Origin: Candidatus Saccharimonadota bacterium
Lineage (GTDB): Bacteria > Patescibacteriota > Saccharimonadia > Saccharimonadales > Saccharimonadaceae
Direction: 5' to 3'
DNA: 64,000 bases
NCBI GenBank assembly: GCA_017431955.1
Contig: JAFRKC010000002.1
Span: forward strand, 53,448 to 117,447
The notes below the pieces were generated by a model. That model was given only the letters and a program-made list of their open reading frames with translations. It had not been told where the DNA came from and did not search any database. A program made the position numbers and the translations under genes. Shown here one piece after another: positions 40,244-51,348 of this stretch. Position 1 is the first letter of the stretch. Each line of letters begins with the position of its first letter.

Positions 40244-40510
40244 ATGAGAGGAGACTATGATATTCCTCGTACTGGCTTAAAAATCGAATTCGACCATAAT
40301 CGCGATGACTATCAAGGAGGGCACGGCCTTCACTGTCACGTTGTGTTTGGTCGTACCAGAATTGCTTCTGTTAGTCTTGAGTCTTTTATAGTTAAGGCCG
40401 GCTCATTAGATGGCAAGGATGGTAGATTAGCAATGGAATGGATTCGGGAAAATGCCTACACCCTTAGAAGTGACGCCGAATATTGGCGTGACAATGGCGC
40501 CGTTTGGTAA
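40244..40510 (+). CDS. DUF4160-like small protein
   Basis: An 88-residue protein. FDHNRDDYQGGHGLHCHVVF and a C-terminal EWIRENAYTLRSDAEYW resemble the DUF4160 pattern (DHnppHfHv ... eWi..n...L...W). DUF4160 genes often pair with a second small gene in toxin-antitoxin-like loci, but no partner is adjacent here. AAGAAGGTG precedes ATG. The promoter carries two palindromes, so it is likely regulated. Confidence 0.6.
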   Translation: MRGDYDIPRTGLKIEFDHNRDDYQGGHGLHCHVVFGRTRIASVSLESFIVKAGSLDGKDGRLAMEWIRENAYTLRSDAEYWRDNGAVW

Positions 40511-40542
40511 CAATCTAATCTTATTCATCATGCATTCCCTCA

Positions 40543-40573
40543 GCCCCAAGATTTAATCCTGGGGCACTTTTTT
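40543..40573 (+). terminator. Terminator
   Basis: GCCCCA ... TGGGGC followed by a T-rich run. Confidence 0.75.
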
Positions 40574-40587
40574 ATTAAAAATCACAA

Positions 40588-40609
40588 CAAAAAAATCCCA
40601 GAGGGATTT
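40588..40609 (-). terminator. Terminator of the Ala-Leu tRNA unit
   Basis: On the minus strand AAATCCC / tct / GGGATTT followed by TTTT, three bases past the CCA of tRNA-Leu. Confidence 0.8.
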
Positions 40610-40612
40610 CGT

Positions 40613-40697
40613 TGGTGCGCGAGACTGGACTTGAACCAGCACGCCCGAAGGCATATGCTCCTAAGGCATACGTGTATACCAATTTCACCACTCGCGC
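40613..40697 (-). tRNA. tRNA-Leu (TAG)
   Basis: Acceptor GCGCGAG/CTCGCGC, discriminator A, encoded CCA. The anticodon arm TATGC-CTTAGGA-GCATA gives TAG, reading CUA/CUG. Long class II variable arm. Confidence 0.95.
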
Positions 40698-40703
40698 ATA
40701 AAT

Positions 40704-40771
40704 GGTAAGTTTCCTCGCGCGCATTCGCGCACGAGTTTGCCTTTCCATTTTAGGCCACAGGCCTAAAATGG
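40704..40771 (-). repeat. tRNA-linked two-hairpin repeat, copy 2
   Basis: On the minus strand it starts at the CCA of tRNA-Ala: CCATTTTAGGCC / TGT / GGCCTAAAATGG, a perfect 12-bp stem. Relative to copy 1 an A-T pair became G-C on both sides. The second hairpin is CTCGTGCGC / GAAT / GCGCGCGAG (nine pairs, one G-U). It ends GGAAACTTACC, six bases before tRNA-Leu. Confidence 0.85.
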
Positions 40772-40844
40772 TGGAGTATAGGAGATTCGAACTCCTCACC
40801 TCTTCCATGCCATGGAAGCGCTCTACCAAATGAGCTAATACCCC
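40769..40844 (-). tRNA. tRNA-Ala (GGC)
   Basis: Acceptor GGGGTAT/ATACTCC contains the G3-U70 pair that identifies tRNA-Ala. Discriminator A, encoded CCA. Anticodon loop ATGGCAT gives GGC. An extended -10 (TGATAAAAT) lies upstream on the minus strand, divergent from trpS. Confidence 0.96.
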
Positions 40845-40883
40845 AACACTTTTATTTTATCACAAAATTGTTATAATTTAAAT

Positions 40884-41894
40884 ATGCAAACTATACTTAC
40901 TGGAATCAGATCAAATAGCATTCTAACTTTGGGTAACTATCTTGGCGCGCTCCTTCCTATGGTCCGCCTTGCCAACGCGCATTCAAAAGATAGCCAAATC
41001 AATATTTTTGTTCCCGACCTTCATTCAATTATTTCCGAAGTTGATGGCGATCTCAGAAAAAACACTATTAGAACCATTAAATATTACTTCGCTGCCGGTC
41101 TAGAATTAAACGACAACGTACATATTTATCGTCAGTCGCACGTGTCAGCGCACTCCGAACTTTGCTGGATTTTAGATTGTATCGCCACTATGGGCGAAAC
41201 TTCACGCATGATTCAATACAAGGAGAAATCCAAAGGCAGTGAATCCTGTAATGTTGGCATCTTCAATTATCCAATTTTAATGGCCGCCGACATTTTGCTT
41301 TACGACGCTACTTTTGTCCCAATCGGCGAAGACCAATTCCAACACATCGAACTTACTCGCAACATTGCCATTCGCTTTAACAACAGATTTGGCGACATTT
41401 TCACTATTCCGGCTAAGACTTCCGATCAAATCAAATTTATGGGCCAAGACGAAGGCATTCGTATCCGTGATCTCTTGAATCCAGAGAAGAAAATGAGCAA
41501 ATCTACTATGGCCGAAAACAGCAAGATCATGCTCGACGATGCCCCAGAAAAAGCCGCCAAGAAAATCATGTCCGCCACCACCGATTCCGAAGGTAAGATC
41601 AAATTTGATATGTTTAATCAACCAGGTATTTCCAATCTGCTCCAAATCGAGGCCCTAGTTAACGACCGCCCACTCCAAGAGGTAATTAACGAATGGGCCG
41701 GACGCACTCAATATGGCGAGCTCAAGAAAAAGGTCGCCGAAAGCGTCGAGGCTCTTCTTCGTGATTTTCAGGCTAAACTTGCTACCATCTCTGATGACGA
41801 TATCCTTGCCGTTCTCGAAAAAGGTGAAAAATACGCCAACGAGGTGGCAAATGCCAAGCTATTAGAGGTGCAAAAAGCCTTCCACCTCCGTTAA
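40884..41894 (+). CDS. trpS: Tryptophanyl-tRNA synthetase
   Basis: A 336-residue class I synthetase. The HIGH-like motif is TLGNYLGA after LTGIRSNS, the KMSKS motif is EKKMSKST, and EDQFQHIELTRNIA and the GIFNYPILMAADILLY segment are typical. TATAAT lies six bases before ATG (leaderless). Confidence 0.96.
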   Translation: MQTILTGIRSNSILTLGNYLGALLPMVRLANAHSKDSQINIFVPDLHSIISEVDGDLRKNTIRTIKYYFAAGLELNDNVHIYRQSHVSAHSELCWILDCIATMGETSRMIQYKEKSKGSESCNVGIFNYPILMAADILLYDATFVPIGEDQFQHIELTRNIAIRFNNRFGDIFTIPAKTSDQIKFMGQDEGIRIRDLLNPEKKMSKSTMAENSKIMLDDAPEKAAKKIMSATTDSEGKIKFDMFNQPGISNLLQIEALVNDRPLQEVINEWAGRTQYGELKKKVAESVEALLRDFQAKLATISDDDILAVLEKGEKYANEVANAKLLEVQKAFHLR

Positions 41895-41955
41895 TTTTGC
41901 TAAAATCCCATCACGCTATTGCTTTTTAAACAAAAATGTGGTATAATAGAAAGAT

Positions 41956-42840
41956 ATGATTATAACTGGGAAAAAATTCAGCAAACCAGAGATGTCTCGA
42001 GTTATTAACGGAGATGTAATTCTCGATGCTGCCCCAGAAAAACCAGAACTTTTTCGCCTAGACCACCTCTTGGTTGAGCAAAATCACAAATATAATCGCT
42101 CTACTCTGCAAAGTTTCATTAAATCCGGTTTCGTGACGGTTAACGGCGAAGTGGTCCAAAAACCAAACGCTAAGTTCCCAAAAGATGCCAAAATTATCTT
42201 GAACGAGCCATCTACCGCTAAAAAACTACCAAAACTTGAAGTAATTTTTGAAGATAAAAACGTGATTGTTTTAAATAAACCCGCCGGTCTTCTTAGTATG
42301 GCCAAAGGCGAATATTGTCCAGAGCCAACTCTAGAAGATTATGGCCTTTTGGTGCACCGTCTAGACCGTGATACTTCTGGCGTGGTAATTTTGTCCAAAA
42401 ACGAAGAAACTAGGAAGATGTTGAGGGAGCAATTCCAAGATCGCAAAACTCATAAAACTTACTATGCCGTAGTGTGTGGCCGTCCAAAACTCGACGAAGC
42501 CATGATTGACCTACCAATCGCCAGAAACCTCAAACATCCAACTACTTTTCAGGTTGATCCAAACGGCAAATCATCTCAAACTTATTACAAGGTTCTAAAA
42601 TCTAACGACAAATTCTCGTTCCTTGAGCTTAAACCAGTTACTGGGCGCACCCATCAACTCCGTGTGCACCTCAAATACATCGGTACGCCGATTTTGGGTG
42701 ATAAAGTTTATGGCGACGAAAAGCACAAATCTGCCAGCCGCCTCTTTTTGCATGCCCGCTCTCTAGAAATTACTATTCCAAAAGGCGACCGCAAGACTTT
42801 TGAAGCCAAAACGCCAAAGGAGTTTGAGAGTGTTCTTTGA
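41956..42840 (+). CDS. Pseudouridine synthase, RluA family
   Basis: A 294-residue protein. The S4-like N-terminus (LDHLLVEQNHKYNRSTLQSFIKSGFVTVNG) precedes the catalytic domain with VLNKPAGLL, the active-site Asp in VHRLDRDTSGVVILSKN and the RTHQLRVHLKYIGTPILGD motif. The exact RNA target cannot be told. It ends in TGA and overlaps the next gene by 11 bases. Confidence 0.93.
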   Translation: MIITGKKFSKPEMSRVINGDVILDAAPEKPELFRLDHLLVEQNHKYNRSTLQSFIKSGFVTVNGEVVQKPNAKFPKDAKIILNEPSTAKKLPKLEVIFEDKNVIVLNKPAGLLSMAKGEYCPEPTLEDYGLLVHRLDRDTSGVVILSKNEETRKMLREQFQDRKTHKTYYAVVCGRPKLDEAMIDLPIARNLKHPTTFQVDPNGKSSQTYYKVLKSNDKFSFLELKPVTGRTHQLRVHLKYIGTPILGDKVYGDEKHKSASRLFLHARSLEITIPKGDRKTFEAKTPKEFESVL

Positions 42841-43489
42841 GAATGTCGACCAGATTCCAGAAATCGCTAAAAACACCAATTTTGCGATTTTTGTGATGTC
42901 GCCAGACACTCCAATCAAGCTAAAAAATGCGCTCTATCTTCACCCAGATCCCAAAACCAACAAGATCACCGTGGATATGGTCAGGGAGTTTACCAGTTTA
43001 TCTAACACCAAACAAACCAAAGACCAATATTTTATCGTTTCGCCGGCTGATGCCATGAACGAGGCGGCCGAAAACGCCTTTCTTAAAAATCTCGAAGAGC
43101 CAAACGAACACGATGTCTTTATTTTGGTTACCAAAAATCTTTCTGCGCTGCTTCCAACTATTATCTCCCGCGCCCAGGTTTATGTTTTAAAAACTAAAGA
43201 TACGCTCTCGTCCAAAATTGACGTTACCGAAGATATTAAAACCCTCGCTAAGCAATTAATCGTAGCCAAAAACAGGGAATTGCCAAAACTCGCCGTTCAG
43301 ATTTCCGGCAAAAAGGATCGAAACTACGCTCTAGAAGTGGTTGGCACCGCTGTTGATATGCTCTATAAAACCTTTTTCTTAACTGGCGACACCAAATTTT
43401 TACCACGCCTCGAAAAACTCATCACGCTCTACGAAAATATCAAAGCCAACGGCCATATCAAGTTGCATATTGTGGCCGATTTATGCTAA
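42830..43489 (+). CDS. DNA polymerase III delta-prime-like protein without P-loop
   Basis: A 219-residue protein. GTG 42830 is the start, with AGGAG seven bases upstream. The core has SPADAMNEAAENAFLKNLEEP and FILVTKNLSALLPTIISRAQVYVL, the Walker-B-like and sensor/SRC region of clamp-loader delta-prime. The N-terminal Walker A half is missing and the gene is shorter than usual holB, so the protein cannot bind ATP itself. That is not disabling: E. coli delta-prime is also ATPase-inactive. Confidence 0.8.
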   Translation: MFFENVDQIPEIAKNTNFAIFVMSPDTPIKLKNALYLHPDPKTNKITVDMVREFTSLSNTKQTKDQYFIVSPADAMNEAAENAFLKNLEEPNEHDVFILVTKNLSALLPTIISRAQVYVLKTKDTLSSKIDVTEDIKTLAKQLIVAKNRELPKLAVQISGKKDRNYALEVVGTAVDMLYKTFFLTGDTKFLPRLEKLITLYENIKANGHIKLHIVADLC

Positions 43490-43498
43490 AATATTCTT

Positions 43499-44254
43499 AT
43501 GCTAGGTGTATTCATCCTAATTATTTTTACCGTCTTCTTAATTTTTTTCTATAAAGAAAAACCAGAGAAAACCGAGGAAAAACCGAAAAATCCTAAGTAT
43601 GCCGCCCAGATGCGCAAGCTCTGGTCTATTGCTCAGACTTCCATGAAAGAACGCAAACCACTTCGTGCCGAAAAGGCTTTGCTTACCATCCTTAAATTCG
43701 ATGAGAAGAACGCTGCGGCCTACAACCGTCTCGGTATTCTTTATGCCAAGGAGCAAAAATTCGACGACGCTATTGAATGTTTCGAAATTGCTCAGTCGCT
43801 CGATAATAATCCATCTTCCTTACATAACGCTGGCTTAATTTATCTTGAAACTGGCGCCTACGAAAAGGCTGAACTCGCCTTTGAACAGGCTCTAGAGCTA
43901 GAGGGCGATATCCCAGCTCGCTATATTGCGCTTGCTAAGGCTAAAGAGCAGCTTGGTCGCCGCAAAGAAGCCATCGCCGCTTTAGAATCTGCTTACGAGC
44001 TAGATCACAGCACTACAACGCTTCGTCAAATCTTAGCCTTGCACGAAGTTGCTGGTGACGAAGAAGCCATCATCACCACCACCGCCAGAATTGAACAACA
44101 ACTAGCCGAAGACGTTGCTAAAAAGCGCCGCGCCAAAAACAAAAGAATGGGTATTGTCAAAAGCAAAACCACTACTACGACTGCCGCTTCAAAACCAAGA
44201 TTGTCTACCCCTAAAAAATTAATTAGGTCAAAAAACAAAAAAATCATTCAATAA
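43499..44254 (+). CDS. Membrane-anchored TPR protein
   Basis: A 251-residue protein with an N-terminal transmembrane helix (~2-19) and about four tetratricopeptide repeats (e.g. AAAYNRLGILYAKEQKFDDA, SSLHNAGLIYLETGAYEKAE, ARYIALAKAKEQLGRRKEAI), facing the cytosol or surface. The C-terminus is basic (KKLIRSKNKKI). It is a protein-interaction scaffold; the partner is unknown. TAAAAT lies six bases before ATG. Confidence 0.85.
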   Translation: MLGVFILIIFTVFLIFFYKEKPEKTEEKPKNPKYAAQMRKLWSIAQTSMKERKPLRAEKALLTILKFDEKNAAAYNRLGILYAKEQKFDDAIECFEIAQSLDNNPSSLHNAGLIYLETGAYEKAELAFEQALELEGDIPARYIALAKAKEQLGRRKEAIAALESAYELDHSTTTLRQILALHEVAGDEEAIITTTARIEQQLAEDVAKKRRAKNKRMGIVKSKTTTTTAASKPRLSTPKKLIRSKNKKIIQ

Positions 44255-44344
44255 TCATTGTGCTTATGATATAATCGTCTTAATAAGGCGAGGATTTTTG
44301 TCGAAATCATTTCGACAGATTCGAAATAATTAAGAGAGGTGAAA

Positions 44345-47260
44345 ATGGGCGAAAAACAACCTAATAAAAAACCGCTAGTCATGGACGCGGTAAAACCACA
44401 AAGCTCTTCTATGCCATCAAAAAGCAAAATTTCTGATGACGAAGCAGCGATAGAAGACGAATTAGATCAAATTGAGGCTGCTGTCGAGGAAAAAATGGAC
44501 GCTGAAGAAGCAACTCCAACCGAGTCAGAGACCCCAGAAGAGCCAGTCGAAACAGAAAAACCAGAACCAGCGGAGCCAGAAGCAGAAGCCGAGTCGGAAC
44601 CAGAACCAGAGCCAGAGCCAACCGTCACCGGCCTTGGTGATGAAGCTGCCGCCGAAACTCCAGACCAAAGCGATAATCCATCTTTCTCTGAGCAACTAGA
44701 GCAAACTCACGAGCAAGAGCAAGCCATGTCCGACACCCCCACCAAAACTCCCAAAAAAGAGCGCAAAATTTTTAAATTTATCAGGATTATCATCTGGCTT
44801 TTTGTCGCCATCATGTTGCCAGTGAGCCTCTTTATTCTCAAACATAGCGAAAACCCAACCGCCTACGCCAATAATACGCACGATGCTCAGGCTAGCTTTG
44901 GCCAGGCCTTCTTCTGGATCACGCTGATCATCGGTATTCTCAACTTTGTCTGGGGTACTGTGCGCTGGATTATGCGCATCGCCCGCAACCACTGCAAAGT
45001 TGGCCGCATTATTGGTAAGCTTATCGGCGGCGGCATTTGGCGCTTCTTCGTTTTTACACCGATTGTACTACTCTCTCTTATATTTATCGCTCCGGCTATT
45101 AACAATAAAATTCGTAGTGATGTCATGGAGCAATACAAAGAAACCGCCGATGGCCACACTATGATGAGCAGCGACTTCGAAGCTGGCAAAATCACCATCG
45201 ATCAATATGTTAAATACTCTCTATATTACATGTTTGCCCCCGATGATTTGCCAGACGAGTACAAGGATGGCTCAGAAAATACTTTCTTTGACCTAGACGA
45301 AACATTCATCAACGAGCACCTAGATGAACTTAGCGATGAAACCGTTGAATCTCTCGCTGAAGTCTTATTACTGTCTAATATTAACATTGATACTGACGCA
45401 AGCGGCAATGTCGGTAAATACATTAGCACCGATCCTTTAGTGCAGAATGTTTCCGCATCCGGCACCAAATCAGTCAAAACGTTAAACAAAGCTAAAGTTT
45501 CACCAAAAGGCACGGCAGTAATATTTTATACTGATACCGGTACTGATGCCATCTCTGACGAAGTCGCAGAGGGCATTGGCCGAGTAATGGATAATGTAGT
45601 TGATAAAACTAAGGAAATTTTTGGAATTGATTATCGATACAAAGTTACTTATACCGAAAACACCAAGAGTCTAGAAAAGGTCAAAAAAGTGCTAAAAGCT
45701 AGCGGTATTGACGAAAATGCCCTAGACACTATGGGTGTAGTTTATGTCGCCGACCCAACATCGAAAGGTTCCAAACTTAAAGCTTACCATAAATATCCGT
45801 ATCTCGAAGAGAACACGGAATCGCTGTCTGATAAAATTATCCATCGCCTTGACGCAAAATTTAAAGGTACTGACCGTGGATACAGCTTCTGGGATTCATC
45901 CCCAGTCGACGAATTTACCGTCATTAAACCAGAACATGCATATCTAGAAAACGGTAATTTAGCTCTCAATACTGAAGAAGTGGTGTCTCACGAATTTGCC
46001 CACGGCATTCAATGGAGCTATTGCCGTGACACTATTGGTACGTATTGCCCAGACCAGTATCTATCTAAAGAAGGAACTGCACACTTATTTTCTATCAATG
46101 CTATGAGTTCACATGCTGCGGATAGTCTTTTGGCCGATCATCATAACGAATATATACAAAATAGTTGCAACAGATTAGAAAATGTCATATCAAAAAATAC
46201 AGATCTTGAATATGGCTGTAATGCCGTGAACAACCACCTTGGCTACCCAACTCTAGCCTTCTGGGAAAATTACTATGAAATCGTGCCAAATGCTGCTAGT
46301 ATTATCGTCCAATCCTGGACGCAAGAGAACACTATCAACTATCTTTACGAACAAGCCGGCGCCACTAATTTCCGTAACGTCATGAAACAACTTTCTCAGC
46401 GTAACATCACTAATGATTACAAAGATTCCATCAAAAACGCCTTAGCTGCTGAGGCTAACCCAGGCGGAATTACCCTTTACTGCGGCGGTATATGCAACGA
46501 AAAATATTCCATGGCTCCAACCTCGCTCAAATACCTTTATTTCTATCCTGAAGGCCATCACGAAACCAAGATTTCCGTCCAGGCACCAAACAGCACGGCA
46601 GTCAGCTTTATTAGGCTAAGCGGTTCCAAGCAAGTACTAAAAGACGGAAACGGTAAGGTTGACTACACCCTATACGAAGATACCGGCGTAATTGTTATCG
46701 CCGTTGCCAATGCTTCGCTTGAACCAGCCGATATTCTCGTCTCCGTTAACGCTAGCGAGCTAGACGATTTGATCGAAAAAGTTGATATTGATTTCACCAC
46801 CAACAATCCGTTCAAAGATATGAGCAACGGCTGCGTAGAGCTTGACGTCGATGGTCTTGTCAACAGTCTTACCGAAATTAGCGGCTTTGTTAAGGGGATC
46901 AATTCTGACTTAGTAGATCTTAGTTTTGTTACCAGCGAACTAGATAGGGCAGAATCTCAAACCAAGGAAGCAAGAGATAATCTTAAAGGCAACAAGATTT
47001 CTATTTGTGCCAACAAGGTTAAAGACGGTATTGATTTTGACACCGCGCGTAAAAAACTCAAAGAAGTTTTGATCGAAAAAACCGGCCTGCTCTCATTAGA
47101 CTTACCATTCTTTGACCAAAACAAAGGAGACTTTAAACTTAGCACATTTGCTGGTGTTAGCTCATTAGATCAATCCGGCAGAATTTACGTGCTCACCAAC
47201 GCCGGTGGCGCAGTTTCTGGCGACCTAATGCTATTTAATGTAAATGTCACACAAAAATAA
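44345..47260 (+). CDS. Large membrane protein with HExxH metallopeptidase domain
   Basis: A 971-residue protein. The first ~130 residues are Glu/Pro-rich and probably disordered. Three hydrophobic helices follow (about 140-160, 182-205 and 225-250). The outer part contains VVSHEFAHGIQW, a clear HExxH zinc site, with a likely third ligand in LSKEGTAHLF about 35 residues on, so a gluzincin-like protease. A later section looks beta-rich, with cysteines in YCGGICNEKY. ATG 44345 is chosen over GTG 44339 because GAGAGGTG lies five bases upstream. A promoter (TATAAT) and GTCGAAAT/ATTTCGAC hairpin fill the 90-base leader. Substrate unknown. Confidence 0.8.
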   Translation: MGEKQPNKKPLVMDAVKPQSSSMPSKSKISDDEAAIEDELDQIEAAVEEKMDAEEATPTESETPEEPVETEKPEPAEPEAEAESEPEPEPEPTVTGLGDEAAAETPDQSDNPSFSEQLEQTHEQEQAMSDTPTKTPKKERKIFKFIRIIIWLFVAIMLPVSLFILKHSENPTAYANNTHDAQASFGQAFFWITLIIGILNFVWGTVRWIMRIARNHCKVGRIIGKLIGGGIWRFFVFTPIVLLSLIFIAPAINNKIRSDVMEQYKETADGHTMMSSDFEAGKITIDQYVKYSLYYMFAPDDLPDEYKDGSENTFFDLDETFINEHLDELSDETVESLAEVLLLSNINIDTDASGNVGKYISTDPLVQNVSASGTKSVKTLNKAKVSPKGTAVIFYTDTGTDAISDEVAEGIGRVMDNVVDKTKEIFGIDYRYKVTYTENTKSLEKVKKVLKASGIDENALDTMGVVYVADPTSKGSKLKAYHKYPYLEENTESLSDKIIHRLDAKFKGTDRGYSFWDSSPVDEFTVIKPEHAYLENGNLALNTEEVVSHEFAHGIQWSYCRDTIGTYCPDQYLSKEGTAHLFSINAMSSHAADSLLADHHNEYIQNSCNRLENVISKNTDLEYGCNAVNNHLGYPTLAFWENYYEIVPNAASIIVQSWTQENTINYLYEQAGATNFRNVMKQLSQRNITNDYKDSIKNALAAEANPGGITLYCGGICNEKYSMAPTSLKYLYFYPEGHHETKISVQAPNSTAVSFIRLSGSKQVLKDGNGKVDYTLYEDTGVIVIAVANASLEPADILVSVNASELDDLIEKVDIDFTTNNPFKDMSNGCVELDVDGLVNSLTEISGFVKGINSDLVDLSFVTSELDRAESQTKEARDNLKGNKISICANKVKDGIDFDTARKKLKEVLIEKTGLLSLDLPFFDQNKGDFKLSTFAGVSSLDQSGRIYVLTNAGGAVSGDLMLFNVNVTQK

Positions 47261-47303
47261 AGTTTTTATGCTAAAATTAAATTAAATAAAGGAAGGATAA
47301 TAA

Positions 47304-48302
47304 ATGGACGATAGTCAAAATAATCAAACCAAAACACCGGCACCAGAGCCGGCACCAGAAGCTCCAGCGGAAACACCAGCTGAGACTCCAGCTCCAGCCG
47401 CCCCTGCAGAAACACCAGCTGAAAAGCCAGCCGAAACTGCGCCAAAAACACCAATGAATCCAAAAACCAAGAAAACTATCATTATTCTTTGCATTATTGG
47501 TGGTGCTGTTATCATTTTGGGCGTGCTAGCTATCATTCTTATCCCTATTATCTTTAGAGCTGACTATTCCGAAGCTTACAATATAGCCAAAGAGTTAGAC
47601 GAAAAAATCAGCAAACTTTCCTACAATAATGACTGTGACTATGTTACGAGCTATTACGATTCTGGCTATACCAGCAACAAGACCTTTAATGGCTACATTG
47701 AAAATTGTCTCGCCGTCACCGACGGTCTAGGCGATCTAGTCGATAGATTAGGCCAAACATCCGGCATCAAACGCGACAGTAATCTTCAAAATGCCTACAA
47801 CGGCTTTAAAACTGCTTTTGATAAACTAGCTATCGATTCTTCTTCTTTGTCCGCAAAGCTAGACATCTACAAAACCTGGCACACTTTCAAGGTGGCTGAG
47901 TATGATCTAGACACCAATAGCACAGACTCTGCCTACAACACTGCCGGTAGCATCCTTACCGAATCCAGCAACGATACTCTCAAGGAATACGGTGCTGGTT
48001 GGCTCGAATTAGCACTTGCCAAAGCTAAAACCTATAAGGCTTACGACACCGCTTCTTATGGCAGCGGTTACACTGAAAAGAGAGATGCCTACTACAACGC
48101 AAGAGAAGCTCTTGAGAAGTACATCCAAGAGAAAGAGCCAGATATCGAAGCAATGGCGCCAATCAACATGGAAAACTCCGAAGCTGTTGTTACTAGATTT
48201 GAAGATCTCTTCAGAGGCATCGCTAACACCTATGCTAAACATTACAACAAAGGTAGCGGCGACTGTACAGAATTCCTAGACGAGGTCTACTGCCCTTACT
48301 AA
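47304..48302 (+). CDS. Single-pass protein with Pro/Ala/Glu-rich tail
   Basis: A 332-residue protein. The N-terminal ~50 residues are AETPA/PAP-type repeats. One transmembrane helix is at ~58-84. The rest is helical, with YNIAKELDEKISKL and repeated Tyr-rich segments (SYGSGYTEKRDAYYNAREAL) and four cysteines, two near the end (GDCTEFLDEVYCPY). Same design as the gene at 10199. AAGGAAGG supports the start. Function unknown. Confidence 0.75.
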   Translation: MDDSQNNQTKTPAPEPAPEAPAETPAETPAPAAPAETPAEKPAETAPKTPMNPKTKKTIIILCIIGGAVIILGVLAIILIPIIFRADYSEAYNIAKELDEKISKLSYNNDCDYVTSYYDSGYTSNKTFNGYIENCLAVTDGLGDLVDRLGQTSGIKRDSNLQNAYNGFKTAFDKLAIDSSSLSAKLDIYKTWHTFKVAEYDLDTNSTDSAYNTAGSILTESSNDTLKEYGAGWLELALAKAKTYKAYDTASYGSGYTEKRDAYYNAREALEKYIQEKEPDIEAMAPINMENSEAVVTRFEDLFRGIANTYAKHYNKGSGDCTEFLDEVYCPY

Positions 48303-48315
48303 TCCAGATCATTAA

Positions 48316-48341
48316 ATAGCCCCTTCAAGGGGGCTATTTTT
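48316..48341 (+). terminator. Terminator
   Basis: ATAGCCCCTT / ca / AGGGGGCTAT then TTTTT. Confidence 0.8.
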
Positions 48342-48388
48342 GTCTCTTAAGGTAGCAAAAACACTAAAAATATGGTATAACATAAAGA

Positions 48389-50633
<2,245 letters not shown>

Positions 50634-51326
50634 TTATTCTTCTTCCTCAGGATCTTTTTCGTCCTTCATAATATGGACGATGTCTTTGCCATCTTTGATG
50701 GTGCTTTTGATGCTTTCCATCGTTAACGCAGACAACACTTCCACAGTACCAGCCGTCATTGTAATTACACCCATAACAACATATCCGCCAATATCAATCG
50801 AATCTGAAGCAAAAATGAAGTATGGGCCCACGGTCAATTCAAACAGCATTAAAAGAACAGTTATTTTCCAACGCAGATCTTTGTTTTCGCGATTTTTGTA
50901 TAGATAAATTGCGCCGAGCACGCCGTTTAAAGTAGTAAAACCTCCGGCCATTAAATCTAAAGCTTTGTTGGTGAACTTTTCGTCCACCAAAAGGAAGATG
51001 CCAAGAAGCGCAATGGCCGTATAAATCAAAGCTTCGCCCATCTGCAAGAAAACTACCTTGGTTCTGACTCTGCTTTTTTCTTCACCTTCATACAATAACT
51101 TATCGTAATTTGATTTGATGTATCCAAGTTTGTAAAAACCCCAAAAAGAGAAAATTATACCAGCCAAAGTAATGATTAGCGGCAGGGTTTTAGTATCATT
51201 TCCACGACCATTAATTGCCCCCATAAACATCATGATGCCAGTAAAAAGCATCATCAAAGACATTGCTAATTTATTTTTTAGAAATACCCTGTAGGCGCTA
51301 AGCCCTCGTTTTACCAATTTATTCAT
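50634..51326 (-). CDS. Polytopic membrane protein, DUF308-like
   Basis: A 230-residue protein with about seven hydrophobic helices in short hairpins (MSLMMLFTGIMMFMGAI, IITLAGIIFSFWGF, ALIYTAIALLGIFLLV and others), resembling DUF308/HdeD. ATG 51326 is chosen: the longer upstream frame runs through the RNA gene at 51349-51508. The C-terminus is acidic (DEKDPEEEE). It meets tgt tail to tail with no gap. Confidence 0.7.
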   Translation of the reverse strand: MNKLVKRGLSAYRVFLKNKLAMSLMMLFTGIMMFMGAINGRGNDTKTLPLIITLAGIIFSFWGFYKLGYIKSNYDKLLYEGEEKSRVRTKVVFLQMGEALIYTAIALLGIFLLVDEKFTNKALDLMAGGFTTLNGVLGAIYLYKNRENKDLRWKITVLLMLFELTVGPYFIFASDSIDIGGYVVMGVITMTAGTVEVLSALTMESIKSTIKDGKDIVHIMKDEKDPEEEE

Positions 51327-51348
51327 AATACTATTGTAACATAAAAAA

